A stretch of DNA of 64,000 bases from Gracilaria domingensis. Lineage: Eukaryota; Rhodophyta; Florideophyceae; Gracilariales; Gracilariaceae. The notes beneath the pieces were generated by a model. The model made no database searches. It saw only the letters and a program-made list of their open reading frames with translations, and had not been told where the DNA came from. The stretch covers positions 1-64,000 of the forward strand of contig VCMS01000043.1 in the NCBI GenBank assembly GCA_022539475.1, in the 5' to 3' direction. Shown piece after piece: positions 19,480-31,170 of the stretch. A program made the translations under genes and the position numbers. How positions within the stretch are numbered: the first letter of the stretch is position 1; the number at the start of each line of letters is the position of its first letter.

Positions 19480-22240
19480 GTCAGGCGTTTGGCCATACAG
19501 ACGCCGTTACAAAACCGGACGAGGTTCACATACTTATAATTCTCAGAATTCACAGCCTCAAGAGAGCCGATCAATATCTCTGCCTCAAGACGAACATCTT
19601 GCTCAGTTTCTACCGTCAGTAGTTGTACCAACCTAGGGAGAAGTGCGCGATGGGCATCGTACGGCTTTATGATGAAGCCAGTCGTTTGGACCAGGCCTGT
19701 CATAGCTCGCAGAGCAGCTTTGCGCATTACAACTTCAAATGATTGGAACTGAAGGATAGAAGAAACGATTATGGGCACCAGCTCTTCTCGGTAAGAACTC
19801 AAATCGAATCAATTCATGGTGCCACCCATCTCCGCAGCAGTCTCCAAAATCGTCCTTATAACAGCGGAGTCATTGCGTTTCGTCGCATTTCCAAGACAGA
19901 ACAATAAGGTGTTCATCACTGAAAGAGTGTATGGCTCGATCAGAGTTTTGGCATGTAGGGTTAGATTGCAGATAAGACTTCTTGCGGCCAAATGAGTCCA
20001 ATCCAGTCTCAGTACGGTTAACAAAAAGAAGAGGTGTTTTTTCAAAGCTGGTATGACCCTGGCTGGATGTTGATGACTAAGTCGACTCCCCAGAGATAGT
20101 GTGGCTCTTCTGAGTGCTGCACTCTCATCGTGGAAAATTGTGAACAAGATATCGAGCATTTCGGCTAAGAAACAGAGCGCCTAGATCCGTACATCCTTCG
20201 ATAAGTCTGCAACTGCGAGCGAAAGAATCCGTGAGAGAATTGCTTGCCGTTCTGGAGCTAACCTTACCATCCTTCCAGTTCTCCGTTCTGGAAGTACACC
20301 AGTTGACACAGCAGTTTCCAACATCTTTGCAATCGCAGTAACGGCGAAAGCCCTTTGACGCTGTTTGATCGCAAATACCCGACAACAAATTCTTTCATGA
20401 ATGCCGTTAAGTCTGAAACGCTCATATTCGAAAATGAGTACTTAGAAATCGCGCCCAAGTCTACACATGGTGAATATTCTCTGCCAGATATTACCTTTCT
20501 GGAAGGCCTTGGAAGGCTTTGAACACTGAGATCAGGAGAGAGAGATGAAGCCTGTGAGCCAATTGGACTCTCAAAAAGTCCATCGATAACTACGAAACTG
20601 GCGTTTGAATCCAGTTCAAGATCGATCTCAGCGCGATGAAGCTCAGAAGTTAATGGGAATTGTTTAAAGAAATCCAGAGCCATGTCTGTGTCTTCAAGAT
20701 CTTGATAATCATACAAGTAGTCTGCACCAGCATCCCCGAAACTTCCAAAACTTGTCAGTGACGTCTTTCGAACGAACTGAGCACTGCGACCGCGTTGCAG
20801 TGGAGGCTGAGGAGGACCCCCCTCTATCCTGCTTCGCAAATCAGACCCTTCCAAACCGACCGGTATCTTCTGCCTCAGAGTAACAGCGATGATTGTCACA
20901 AGGTCTTCACGAACAACATAGGTCAGGCTATGTACCGCCTTGCCGATTTCATCCATTGCCTCAACAAGAAATTCCGTGAAATCTGTGTTCATGATCACGG
21001 GAAACATACCATTCTGCGTATACTGCGCAAAAACCGGATTACCTTTGGAGCCCTTTGCCACGTAAGCTAAAGCTTTCAAAACAGTCTTCTCTGGAAGACT
21101 CTTGCCTGCCTTCCCGTTTTGGTGAAGAGCCAGAGCCTCTCGACATGTATCCAGTATATTTCGGAACAACAAGCTCATGTCTTCTCTTTTTCTCTGTTAT
21201 TGCAGCCAGTGATACAAGACATCGACCACGCTCTTGGCTCAGAAACTCCGGCTTACGAATTAGTTCCATTGTGAATTTGTGGAGCTCTCGAAGAAAGTTA
21301 CCTTCGAATAAGCCTTCGTCCAGCTCAACGAGTAAAGTTAAGATGTCGGCAACGGTTTCTTGAACCATGGCGTTCGTAGTTTTTTGGTAATGAATTACAA
21401 GAGAACAATATCCCTCGACAGTGATGCTTAATACTCCTTGCACTGCTTGCAATGAAGAAGAGATCATGTCATGAGCAGAGAACCGTGCACAACAGCGTCG
21501 CGAAGTTCTTGCTTTCTCCGTCGTGCTCTTTTGTCCTCGACGCTCGGCAATAAGGAGAGCCGTACGCGCTCAATTGCGTCGCTCATCGCTTCCTCTGCAA
21601 GCGATCTTTCGCCGATTTTTTAGCACATTTTTAAGCACGGCCTGTATGGCCTGAAGTCCTTGCTCACGTACTGAAAGCTCTCGATCCCAGACATTGTGCC
21701 AGAGCTGTCCAAGGAGGTTGTCTTGATACCGAAAAACAATGTATGGGAACTTGCCGGCATCCGCGGGTGCGGTGATTACCACCGCAGACCTTGCGTGATC
21801 CGTCGAGGACTCTGAGTTTGAATTCGCCATGCAGCTATTACCAATGACATTGATTGCGCTAGTCAAGGCATGATCAACGGCACAACTAGAAAGCGCATTG
21901 TTTAGGTCCTTCAGGGCACCTGCAAGAGTGGCGGCAGCTTTAGCTGTCATCATGTCTGTGTTGCGTGTCCAAAATAGCATAAAAACGGCGTTATCAGCTA
22001 GGTGCGCGTCATCTTTTATGTCTTCAGACTTAGTCTTTAGCAAAGCAGAAACAGCGGCTATCACAGCCGGTCGATCAAGTTGGTTTCAACTGATGAGAAG
22101 GGCTTGGAGCCTGCTGTTAAGAGCTGCAATGGCTTCGCTTCGCTTGTTACTGTACGTTGACGGCTCGCTGAAATTGACTAGACTGTCATCCTCTGGCAGA
22201 TTATCGACGGTAGCGCGTAATTACGCCGCCAAGCTTGCAC
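19446..22240 (-). pseudogene. TOR: TOR kinase, N-terminal HEAT-repeat region only
   Basis: Successive minus-strand frames match the HEAT solenoid of target-of-rapamycin kinase in the right order. About 22235-21570 has VREQGLQAIQAVLKN, as in the first VRERA-type repeat. About 21600-21480 in another frame has LAEEAMSDAIERVRL and HGSLL. 21467-21039 has TVADILTLLVELDEGLF and LIRKPEFLSQERGRCL. 21178-20264 holds a long variable part with REDLVTIIAVTLRQ. 20159-19809 has HDESAALRRATLSLGSRLS and HPARVIPALKKHL. 19802-19446 has RAMTGLVQTTGFIIKPYDA, the GY-V-PY repeat, and LLTVETEQDVRLEAEILIGS. TOR is a roughly 2,400-residue growth-control kinase; here only roughly residues 50-900 survive, with no FAT, FRB or kinase domain. 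Several frameshifts and in-frame TGAs (22076 region, 21570) make it a relic. Confidence 0.8.
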
Positions 22241-22299
22241 GATCCTCATTGGTGGTTCTGGGTCATGGAAGCGCATTGAAATGGAGTCAGTACATTAGA

Positions 22300-23973
22300 T
22301 AGGAACCAGAAAAAGAGAACTAGAGAAGGCAGCGGATGTACAAGCACTTACGAAGAACATAGTTTGTCAACAACATCGTTGAGTCGTTGAACGTGGTTGA
22401 CTTCTTCAACTTCTGTTTCTTCCAATCCGGTTTTCATGGAAGACAAGCATCGAGGAGGGAATATAGAATGCGGAGAGCTTTAGGCGCGGTCATGAGCAAG
22501 AAATGGGCGCACAAGTGTCGCACGTGAGGGGATTGGAATAACTTGAAGCAAGATGTACCTTTGGTGCCGGACAAAACAAAGAACGCCAAGCATCGCGTGA
22601 GCGAGAAGCGCGAATCTTGTTGCACCACGCAGAGGTGAAGCAAGGGGTTCGAAAAACACGGGCGGAAGTCTGGAATGTGAGCTCACCTGTGTGTAGAGCG
22701 AGGAAAAAGCCAGGAAAAGGCCCCCACGCGGTGATGGTGGGCGGAATAACTCTCGCGTCGAGGGTTTTACGTGACGGAGAGGTTGTTGTGAGGCTGACGG
22801 ATGCGAGGCTGCTGTAGGTAGTGAAAGAAGTTAACGGCGCGCTGTGACAGAGCGTCGAGGTCATAAAGGTGGCTGGGCATTGCGGGCGGGATGAAAGCGC
22901 TTCAGTTGGGTGACCCTCTGGTGAAGAAGTCGTACGCTATGGCCAGTATATAGTAGAGACAAAGATAGGGGGTGCGAGGAATGTAGCGGCTGTCAGTCAG
23001 AAGCAGAGAAAAAGGATCTCAGGTACATCATGCTCCAGTCTTACTCCCATTTTGAACTGACATGAGGTCGGTGTTGACCTACATCAGCGGTGGTCTCCTC
23101 ATGCCTGTCCGATCTGCATCCGTGCACCCACCTTTTTGCCACATCACTGCGATTAGCAAAACATGCGACAATTAAATGACTTCCAAACTTCATCCGTACC
23201 CTCTCCTATTTTCGAATATACCGCATATTACCCTTATTATTGCATCCATTTTTTGAAAAACTTTCCTGTAGGGATGCTTGTTAGTTTACGCGGAATGGAA
23301 CGGGGGAGTCGAGCGAATGGAGGGTGTGAACTGCGGAGTACTAAGGAGAGTGTGAGGGGTGAACCGCATAACCGTAAACTTGTTCTTTACTTTACTTGAT
23401 TTACAGTCCCTATAAGAAAATTTTGCGGCTTGCGGATCACGCGCGGATGTATATTGGATTGTTTTTAAAAAATGGGAGCGCACTATGTGGTGGAATGGAG
23501 GATTAAAATCGCTTCCTATGACCTCATTTAGGCTGCCAAAAGGGAATGTGCTGTGAGTGTAAGAGGAGTGGGAAAGGATATTGCAAGTGTCATAACGCAC
23601 TCACAACAGCCTACCATGCAATGAGAACAACCTCAGCACACCCTCATATGACATTCACAAAATTGAAAAAATTGATAATTTGATATGCACCGTGCCAAAA
23701 TGGAGGTCGCGCGGAAGGCTTAATGGATGTAATATGAGGGTCTACAACATCCAATCGCCTTCATGTTAAGTTCACAATTTTGAAAATTTTTCTTACACGG
23801 AGTGGTTTGTTTGGCGGTGGTTTGTATGCGTTCGTTTAGGTATAACGTAGATTAAAATGAATTCGTCTGTAGTGACGAATCATATCTCTCGCCTGCCTGA
23901 AATTCTTTACAGGGGGAAAGAAGCAAAAGAAGTGAAACATAGTCAGAGACAGCTCAAGAATTAAAAAGAAGAG
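22300..23973. other. No supported gene
   Basis: The frames here are short and lack conserved character. Repeated AC/CT-rich and AT-rich tracts lie around 23150-23800. Nothing recognisable was found over 1.6 kb. Confidence 0.4.
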
Positions 23974-24210
23974 ATGAAAACGTGTCTCCTTGCAGCGGTG
24001 CTTGCAATACACTCGCTATCTGTGATGGGTGAACCTCTAGTGGCGATTCAGATTGCCCTTGCTGCTGAACGTAGAGCCGCACGGCTCACAGAAGAATGTC
24101 TAGCGATTGGTTCTGATGCGCGGCGCACGCGTATTCCTCTGCGAGGGCCCTCTAAGGATGGCTTCCATGGTGTGGCCAAAGATATAGGCGCCCATCAAAT
24201 GGTTTTGTAG
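23974..24210 (+). CDS. Possible small secreted protein
   Basis: A 78-residue frame begins with a typical signal peptide (Met-Lys, then a 15-residue hydrophobic core, then VMGEPL). A charged helical stretch follows (AAERRAARLTEECLA). It ends with TAG at 24208, but the same frame continues open to 24408 with a Trp/Ala-rich segment, so the true protein may once have been longer. I recognise no family. Support rests only on the signal peptide and the ATG, so this is a weak call. Confidence 0.3.
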   Translation: MKTCLLAAVLAIHSLSVMGEPLVAIQIALAAERRAARLTEECLAIGSDARRTRIPLRGPSKDGFHGVAKDIGAHQMVL

Positions 24211-24359
24211 CTGTTGGACGCCGAGGAGGTGTCCGCAGCGGTGAACTGCAGCGCGATGAACGGGTACTACGCAGCGTGGCCGACAGGCGCATGGTCGCAC
24301 GGCGCGAGGAGCGCGTGGTGGTGTGGATTGTGGCTTATTCAAGGCTCTGGGCGGAAGAA

Positions 24360-24441
24360 GGGCACAAAGCAGACGCAGTCGCAGCAGCATTCGCCCCAGC
24401 AGCATTAGCCGCAGCAGCAGTAGCCGCAGCGGCGGCGGCAT
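24360..24441. repeat. CAG/CGG trinucleotide-rich tract
   Basis: An impure run of GCAGCAG, CCGCAGCAGCAG and GCGGCGGCGG units at the 3' end of the small ORF's extended frame. It is a simple-sequence tract without other meaning visible. Confidence 0.6.
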
Positions 24442-24699
24442 AAGTAATTTATAAAAGGGCGCGGCGCCGCGCGTGACGAAGGAAAAAGAAGGTGAAGCGC
24501 GCTCGAGGCAGCAGCGCGGTAAAGGCGCGTCACCCAGTAAAAGGGCACGCGTGCGGCGGGGTGCGCGCGCCCCGCACACGCGCCCACGCTCCTTTGTACC
24601 ACACACACACGTCGATTAGCAGCAGCTGCATTTCACCGCCGCGCAATTCGTCCACAGCGCAACGCGATCCATCGTCTTTTACAGCTACTGCCCCGCCCG

Positions 24700-25810
24700 C
24701 CACAAGTGCCACTCGACGCGGGTGCTCGCCACTACGCGCCGCTAGGCGCCTGCTCGCCCGCGCCCGTTGCGCACCGGCAGCTTGCGCAAGTTGTACCACG
24801 TGTTCAACTCGAAGCTGTTCACGCTTGCGTCCAGCGCCTGGTTCACGTTTCACACCTGCATAGTCATCTTGAACACGAGCATCAGTTCGTCCGGGATCGC
24901 GTTGATCAGCTGCGACACTTCCCCCTGCGACTTGAGCCCCCTGTCCGTCACGTCCTGCTGGGTGCGCCGCAGTGCCGCCGCGCTCATCTCCACGAGCAGA
25001 TCCGTGCTCAGCTGCCGCAAAACGTTCCACGACCAGTATAGTAGGAACGACGAGAACAAGTTGGCCAACCCTGGCGCGCCCAGCTGCTCGCATGCGCTTT
25101 CTTCCAGCGTCGAGTTGCGCAGCACCAACCATTTTCACAGCTCACAATAGTTGTGGCGGAAGCTGTCGCTCAGCTCGCGATAAAACCCTTGGCCCGGCAG
25201 GTACAACTTGAAGTTATCACCCTCGTTGGCAGTGACCGTCAGCTTACCCGCGTGCGGGATGCACGGCACAAATCCGTTGACAAAAGTCATCTGCGCGAAG
25301 GCGTCCACAGCCACCTGGGCCACGTTCTACACACCAATTCCAGCGTTTTGCATATTGGCAACGTCCTGGACGGTAAAGCCGTCAATGTACTGCATTATTA
25401 GCACCATTTCGATGGTACACTGTGTATACACCGTGGGCACACATTCGCGCCACTTGTTTTCAAAAACCTGTGCCCTGCGCAGGGTCGCCGCAGCCTCAAA
25501 CTCAAATTCCAACTCCTTTTGCAAGTTGCTACGGAGCTTGTCCACGACCTAATGCATATTGAAGGACTTGACCACAAATGAGATGACCCATGACAGCATT
25601 TCAACAGTGACCAAGTCGCTGTTCAGCAGCGAAACCAAGCGAGGATACTGCACTTTGACGGCTGCGGCCTCCTCCGACTGGCGCAACGTGGCGCAGTGCC
25701 CCTGCGCAAGCAACGGCGCGCGCTCCACAGCCAGCCCGTCGGCGACGTACGTCGAGCACAGCGCCGGTTTCATATCCATCCGCACCTGCGCCGCGTCGGC
25801 CGCGCCACAA
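24700..25810 (-). pseudogene. ADCK1-type ABC1/UbiB kinase, four in-frame stops and no frameshift
   Basis: One minus-strand frame matches ABC1 (ADCK1-like) atypical kinases from before the VAIK-like lysine (AAAVKVQYPRL) onward. It continues through VVDKLRSNLQKELEFEFEAA (the EL-F--E-N region), MVLIMQYIDGFTVQDV, the catalytic-loop remnant FVNGFVPCIPHAGK (family HCDPHPGN), the DHGLYRELS-like segment FYRELSDSF, and RHNYCEL. Stops fall at 25549 (TAG), 25327 (TAG), 25135 (TGA) and 24850 (TGA), all in the same frame. The family has Trp, often Gln, Trp and Arg at these four positions, so each is one transition away. Catalytic residues are also changed (HCDP to PCIP, N to K). The kinases act in mitochondria or plastids on quinone and lipid metabolism. 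The N-terminal third is missing or unrecognisable above 25810. Confidence 0.8.
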
Positions 25811-26244
25811 GCTCGCCGTTTAGCTCATCCCACGAGACGCAGCTGTACAAGCCTGCAGGCTGGCAACGTGCTTGCTTTGGTCATGACTGCGCGTTCGTCA
25901 CGCTGGTCTGCTGTTTACGTAGAAGGCGCGAGTGTTTCTGGCAGGCGGCCACTGGCGCCACGAAAATGTTGGCGCAGCGCACTCCCCACTAGTTACTCCT
26001 ATTGCAAGAACTCAAGGGTCTCTGGCGAGTACCCCTGGGATCTTTTAATTTGCTCACGCATACCCTTCTTCTGATTAATATGAACTTGTTGTCAGGCAAA
26101 GCCTTGAGTAGTTTATTTCAGCAGGCTCCGATGACCTCAAGATAACACTTTGGAACGAGTAGAGACTGACGATTTAATCGCTACATACAATACGATATGA
26201 CGCTGTGGACAACGCTCAGTCACAAGAATGCAAAACGTTTACAT
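25811..26244. other. No supported gene
   Basis: GC-rich to about 26000, then AT-richer. No coding signal or repeat was recognised. Confidence 0.3.
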
Positions 26245-26306
26245 CCGCGGTTTTCTCAAGGGGCTTGCCATCATGGCAAGCCCAAGAGAAAAAGAGAAGA
26301 CCGCGG
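26245..26306. repeat. Strong stem-loop hairpin
   Basis: An inner perfect stem GGGCTTGCCA / TGGCAAGCCC has a three-base loop. It is flanked by an outer, slightly imperfect stem CCGCGGTTTTCTC / GAGAAGACCGCGG. The total span is 62 bases, bounded by CCGCGG on both sides. It lies in a gene-free stretch and could be a small non-autonomous insertion or a structured RNA; there is no evidence for either. Confidence 0.8.
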
Positions 26307-26743
26307 CGTGAAGTGCTTCTGTGGTGGCGGTGGTGGCGCTTGTGAAAAGACCTGAAGTGGCTTTAATGGATTTCAAGTTAAATTCTCGTATGTATGGCTC
26401 TAGTACATGGTTTCGGCCGCAGCTACACTATATTACTCTCATATGATGCTGACAGGTTATAGCATCCATAAAGTTATATCTGCGACTGAGAAAAAACGGC
26501 TATTTTCATACATAGAAGGCTTCAGTACCAGCCTTTCGTACCAAATTCATCGCTTTCTATGCAGCTCAATGAGCTCAAGCTCAATGAAAGAATTATACTT
26601 CTTAGGTTAACACAAAACTGGGTTCTACCCGGTCTGAGTCTAATTTCTTGCAGAAGCATTGCCTACATGCCCTATAAAATGATAAGACGCCACTTCTACC
26701 TCTTGCATTCCCATGCATTGTCATCACATCATCGCACCTTTAA
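26307..26743. other. No supported gene
   Basis: AT-rich sequence ahead of the recombinase-like relic. No motif recognised. Confidence 0.3.
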
Positions 26744-26751
26744 GAGCTCCA

Positions 26752-28484
26752 CGATGGATGAAATATGTGTTATATCAGACAGCGATGAATCCCTCATCGA
26801 GGCACCATAAAATCTAACCAACAAATTCGCGGTCTTTTTCTCTGCTTCTGCCTCTCTTTCGCCGTCTGCTTCTCCGTCTAGCTCCGAAGAGGAAACCTCT
26901 GGACATATCTAGAGATGCAGCACAAAGAATTCTGGGAAACATGCTGCGATTGTTTCCGACGTTCCTCGTTCTTCTGCCAAAAGACTAGGTTTACGAGATA
27001 TTTTGCAGAGAATAGAGTCAGAGTTGGGCTCTAAACGGCGTCTGCATCGCGATACAGTTTTTGGTTCTCATAAGAGAGCCAAGCGCACCAAAATAAACGA
27101 CCGCTGCGTGGGCAAACTTTCAGAACGCCGTTTGAATTGGAAACAACTCATTCGCAACACATTTCGATATAAGTCGGACGTTCTTTTACTAGTTCTAAGG
27201 CCTGGATTTCTAGCCGTCGGAAGCTGAGACGTGGAGAAACCGTCTACAAAAGTCTAAAGGTTCAACGTACAAACTGTGCGGACCTGGATACGGTTCATTG
27301 CATGATGTATCTTCCCGGAATCTCGGTTAACAATCATAGTTCTGCTGCCGTTGCCAATTTGAAATGCAGCGTTGGTCAGTTTATGCGCTTTCTTATCACC
27401 TCTGGTGCGATGAGAGAAGACGATGGTTAGAGAGAGAACGCTTTGTTTGCAAGAATGGGTCGAGTGGAAGCCATAAGATGTTTCATTAACTACTTTAAGA
27501 TTGTTTGATCCCTGCTGACGTCGGCAGAAAAGGTTAACGCGTTACTGGTGGTTTTACGCGTTGCCCAAATGCTGTTTGTCGAGAATGAGATGGAAAGTCA
27601 GATTATGGAAGATGCGTATTGTCTGAATGGCGCTGAGAACTCTGCTAAGGCAGAAGGTGGGAAACAGAGGCGAAGCAATCTTTTACAGGACGGCAAGGCA
27701 ACGCAGCCTGTGCTGACAGACAAAGATTGGCCGCAGGCGTTGAGGCTTAGCAGAGCTGTGTTAGATGACAGTTCTTGCACGGCGCAGTTTGTTTACGAAG
27801 GTAATAAGGATCGCATCTTTAAGAGATTATGAAGAAGCAAAATCTCCAGCAAAAGAGGCGTTTGAACTTTTGCCTGTATGTCGTCTTGAATGGTTCTGGA
27901 CAGCGACCACAAGCGTACAGTAAGTTGCAGGTTCCGTCCGAAGAAAATATTGAGAAGATGAAGCAGAAGTTGTAAAACGATGAGTCGTTTATGTTGAACA
28001 CAATTTCGGAAAAGACCAAACGATGCGAAGTATTCCATGGTGTATCTTGTCCTCCAGTGGCATTCGAGTTTTTCTCATTTCATATTCAGTTTGTTTGACG
28101 GTCTATGGTGGAGAAACATGATATTGAGGAAGAGGAGAGTAATGAAAGTCCACCTCTTCTTCACACAGAGACTGGAGCACATCTTTCTTCAACAAATATA
28201 AGCAACACGATTCCGACTTTAATGAAAAAAATGAACCCGAAGCTTCAAAATGTAACTTGAATGGTGTTGCGAGCCTCGTACGCGACTTCAACTATGTCCA
28301 ACTACCGATGCGGGAAGATTGGGAAAGAAATATCAGAAGACAAGTTTATTTCATGGTTAGCTCGCCGCACGAACACCTGGAACGATCAACTGGAGAAGGT
28401 ATATGCTCACATATATCCGGAGGAAGTGGAGGCAGCCATGAAAGTTGCAATCGAACACTTAGAATTGATAGAAGAAGTTTAATG
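26752..28484 (+). pseudogene. Tyrosine-recombinase-like gene, copy 1, degraded
   Basis: Frames from 26752 (acidic ICVISDSDESLIE), 26820-27220 (Ser-rich, then LGLRDILQRIESELGSKRR and LNWKQLIRNTFRYKSDVLL), about 27230-27832 (LKCSVGQFMRFLITSGAMREDDG, then RRSNLLQDG) and 28261-28482 (VLRASYATSTMSNY, KFISWLARRTNTWN, EKVYAHI) follow the same order as the gene at 46800-48263. The end resembles box II of algal Crypton-like or DIRS-like tyrosine recombinases: an LR-x-S helix followed by N-T-x(5)-VY. A core-binding, SAM-like region would be the middle part. In-frame TAG at 27428 sits where copy 2 has Trp (EDDG-stop against KDDGW). A further TGA at 27506 and later frameshifts make it a relic. Assignment to tyrosine recombinases is tentative; homology of the two copies is well supported. 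Confidence 0.55.
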
Positions 28485-28489
28485 TCGAT

Positions 28490-29662
28490 AGTCTCGTAAA
28501 GTTTTACTTCACTGCTTGCAAGAACAGTGAACCTTCAAGCACAGAATCGCGCGGGACATATACCGTATAACCAATGCTGCGTGAGAAACTACTAAGAGTT
28601 GTATCTATTTCGCTGGAGTTGATATGTGGACATGAACGTAAGTCTCCATTCATGACAGTCACGAATACAAGAAGCATACTGATTCTTGGCGAAATATCCA
28701 TCCTTTACCCAGGCATCACTCACCTCTATGAAAATCGAACATCCCAAAAGTGACCGACACCAGGACGTTTAGCTGGAAAATTTGTGAGAACGTGTAACTC
28801 GTGGAGGTGAACATTTTATGTTTTCGTACATGGCAATATTTGAGCAATCTTTGAGCCATATTTTGGCCATATCTTCTTAGCCGGAAATTGCTTGTTTTGG
28901 CAAGATGGGCGTTCTCAGAAAACTTTCGATCTGAACGCCCTCATTTCGGTCACTTTTGGGCTATATTTGGGCCAGATTCGATGTTCATAGGGTCACTCAG
29001 GCCGTATTTCCAGGACCAACAGCACCATAACGGTGGAAAAGCTACCTCAAAACTACCTGTGCTTGCCGCTTGCCTATATAAACGAAGATAACCGCCGAGA
29101 AACAACCTATGCTTTTTGTTTTCCGTAGATAGAATCCGGTATCAGACCAGGCCGCGTCTCTGTTCTTGCTTTCGAAGCCTCCATAGGCCATGTAACCAAG
29201 ACGTTTTAGAACCGTTTTCTCAAAATCAAAGATGACCACCGACCTCCGGGTACGTGTTGATCACGCTTTCGGAGACTTATTGATGTATTATGGCAGCATG
29301 GACGACATGAGGATACACTGTCAGAGTGTTGCGTGAACACATCATGTAAAATGATGTGTCTGATATCTCATGCAAGATGTAAGGCTGACCTCTTTTTGAT
29401 TTGATACCTGCGTCTAGTGGCTCCCTGCGTTAGTTGGTGACAAAGTATCTGTACCTATATTTTTGGCAGTGTTTGGCAGGGTACAATTGGCTATAAAGTA
29501 CGGCTTACTTCGCCAACCTCGATAGAAGGACGAAGTGATTCACTATCCACTCAACAGTGGTAACATCGCGTCTGCTGGGGAGGTGTTCTCTGGCTTGCCG
29601 CAGCTTCACTTTCTCTATCGTTGTAACTTGCTGAGCGTTGCACTGATACTATACGTCTCCAC
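28490..29662. other. No supported gene
   Basis: Mixed spacer. From 28840 to 29000 short phrases of the type TTTGGGC / GCCATATTTTGGCC recur loosely. Nothing coding is recognised. Confidence 0.3.
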
Positions 29663-29990
29663 TATGAGTGTCGATGAAGACAGTCTATGCAAGCTTCCCA
29701 GATTTTTTGCTCGTCGACATGAGGATTTCAGAATTTGGAACATGCGTATTGAAGCTTTATTGGAATCAAAGGAACTTTTATCAGTTATTTGGAAGATCCG
29801 ATTGGTGATGCCGGAATATAGAATCTCTCTGATGAAGTGAAACTCCAGGTGTCGAAGGCAGGGATGTATCTCGTACAATCGCTGGGAGTTAAGCCTCTCA
29901 GAGCAATACCATCTGAACGCCCTAACCCGAGAGCGAATCGACAAGCAGGGAATCGATCAGAAAACCGGATTGATGTATAAACAAGGCTTC
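29663..29990 (+). pseudogene. Ty1/copia-type gag N-terminal remnant
   Basis: The frame from 29664 has LPRFFARRHEDFRIWNMRIE followed by ALLESKELLSVI, the typical start of copia-type gag/UBN2 proteins (phrase of the form F-G-x-N-F-x-x-W-x-x-R-M-x-A-L-L). Shifting one frame near 29798 gives EDPIGDAGI, a stop (TAG) and then EVKLQVSKAGMYLVQSLGVK, which continues the same domain (K-A-x-x-x-I-x-x-S-L-x). No protease, integrase or RT of this element was found next to it. The rest was lost or displaced. Confidence 0.6.
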
Positions 29991-30789
29991 TAAATAGACA
30001 TACCAAATGCTGTAAAAAATCCAGCGGTGGGGAAAGAGACGCAGGAGCGGTTCAGATCTCCTTTCTCCCACGGATCATACCGCATGATGCACAACAGTAG
30101 TGCCCCTTTCAGAACGATCGCTCCACCGGGGTTTGAGATCGGGAATCGCTGTCAAGACACGTGTAGAGAGCGGTAAAACAGAGAACAAGCCCCAGGCGCT
30201 AAAAACCACGACATAATCGAATGAAGCGTCACCTGAGTGAGACGCAATACCCACGAGAGAGGTGACGACATGCGGCAGCGTAAATAAGCCACACGAGTCG
30301 GACGACAGCAGAGAGTGGTAATATACTTGTAAAACAGCCATAATGAAATAGAAAAAAAAGCAAGAAGAACAACGCAAAAGCTGTAGTCGAGTTGCAAATG
30401 CCGCGAGGCGGATTATGAACCCTGCCCAAGGGTGACGATTCTTCGTAAGATGGTTATCGGTTACCAAGGGTGAAACATCAGAGCCGTACACTCGGTTCGT
30501 TCGTTTACTTTCTCGACAATTGGTGCAGCTACTACGTAGTGCAGAGTGCCATCCCATTGTCAACTGATGCAGCGAAAATATCTAAAACAACTATCTAAAC
30601 TACCCCAGCCAATGGTGCAGACTCCCCACATGTGTGTGACTGGCCAGAAATGCCGGTCACATTTCCTAGATATAAACCACATTTCGTAGATAAAATAAAA
30701 TGCATAATTCCCCAATCTAGAGTATAATCACCCCGAGAATGGATTCTTTACCTCACCTTATAACCTAACCCTACAACACATTTTTTCAT
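29991..30789. other. No supported gene
   Basis: The minus-strand frame 30563-30075 contains hydrophobic stretches but no recognised family. The position after the gag remnant could be retroelement-derived sequence. Confidence 0.3.
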
Positions 30790-31170
30790 TTTTGTCAGTG
30801 CAAATGGAGTGCATCTTTCGGGATGTCTAGCCTCCAACTGCACTCCGCCTGTACGCCATCCGCGTTCCAATGTCACACCCTTGGCAGGTCATTTTAATTT
30901 TTTAATAGTTTATTTCGTTATTGTGAGTGCGCGTGGAGTGCAAACTGAGATCTTGGGGTGCGAAGTACGGACAATGTGGGCGCAGATGGAGTGCAACATG
31001 TATCGCGTGCACTCCAAGTGCGCTCCATGTGCTTAGCGGCTGTACTCCAATGTGACACCGCGAAATAAGGCTGCAATCGCACATTGCTCGCACTGAATGC
31101 GCCATCCGTTTGGCATCCATGTATCATCCATTGGTGCCATCTAACCTCAAATTGCACTCCTCTTTTCCAA
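30790..31170. repeat. Degenerate repeats of a TGCACTCC / GGAGTGCA motif
   Basis: The octamers GGAGTGCA and TGCACTCC and variants occur many times on both strands (near 30805, 30837, 30932, 30987, 31007, 31155), together with CCAATGTGACACC (30869, 31048). The arrangement looks like an old array with inverted members rather than coding DNA. Confidence 0.55.

Noticed and set aside
24100..25138. GC-rich minus- and plus-strand ORFs of 110-200 codons
   Set aside because: They overlap the clearly homologous ADCK1 frame or arise from GC-rich composition; no conserved motif.
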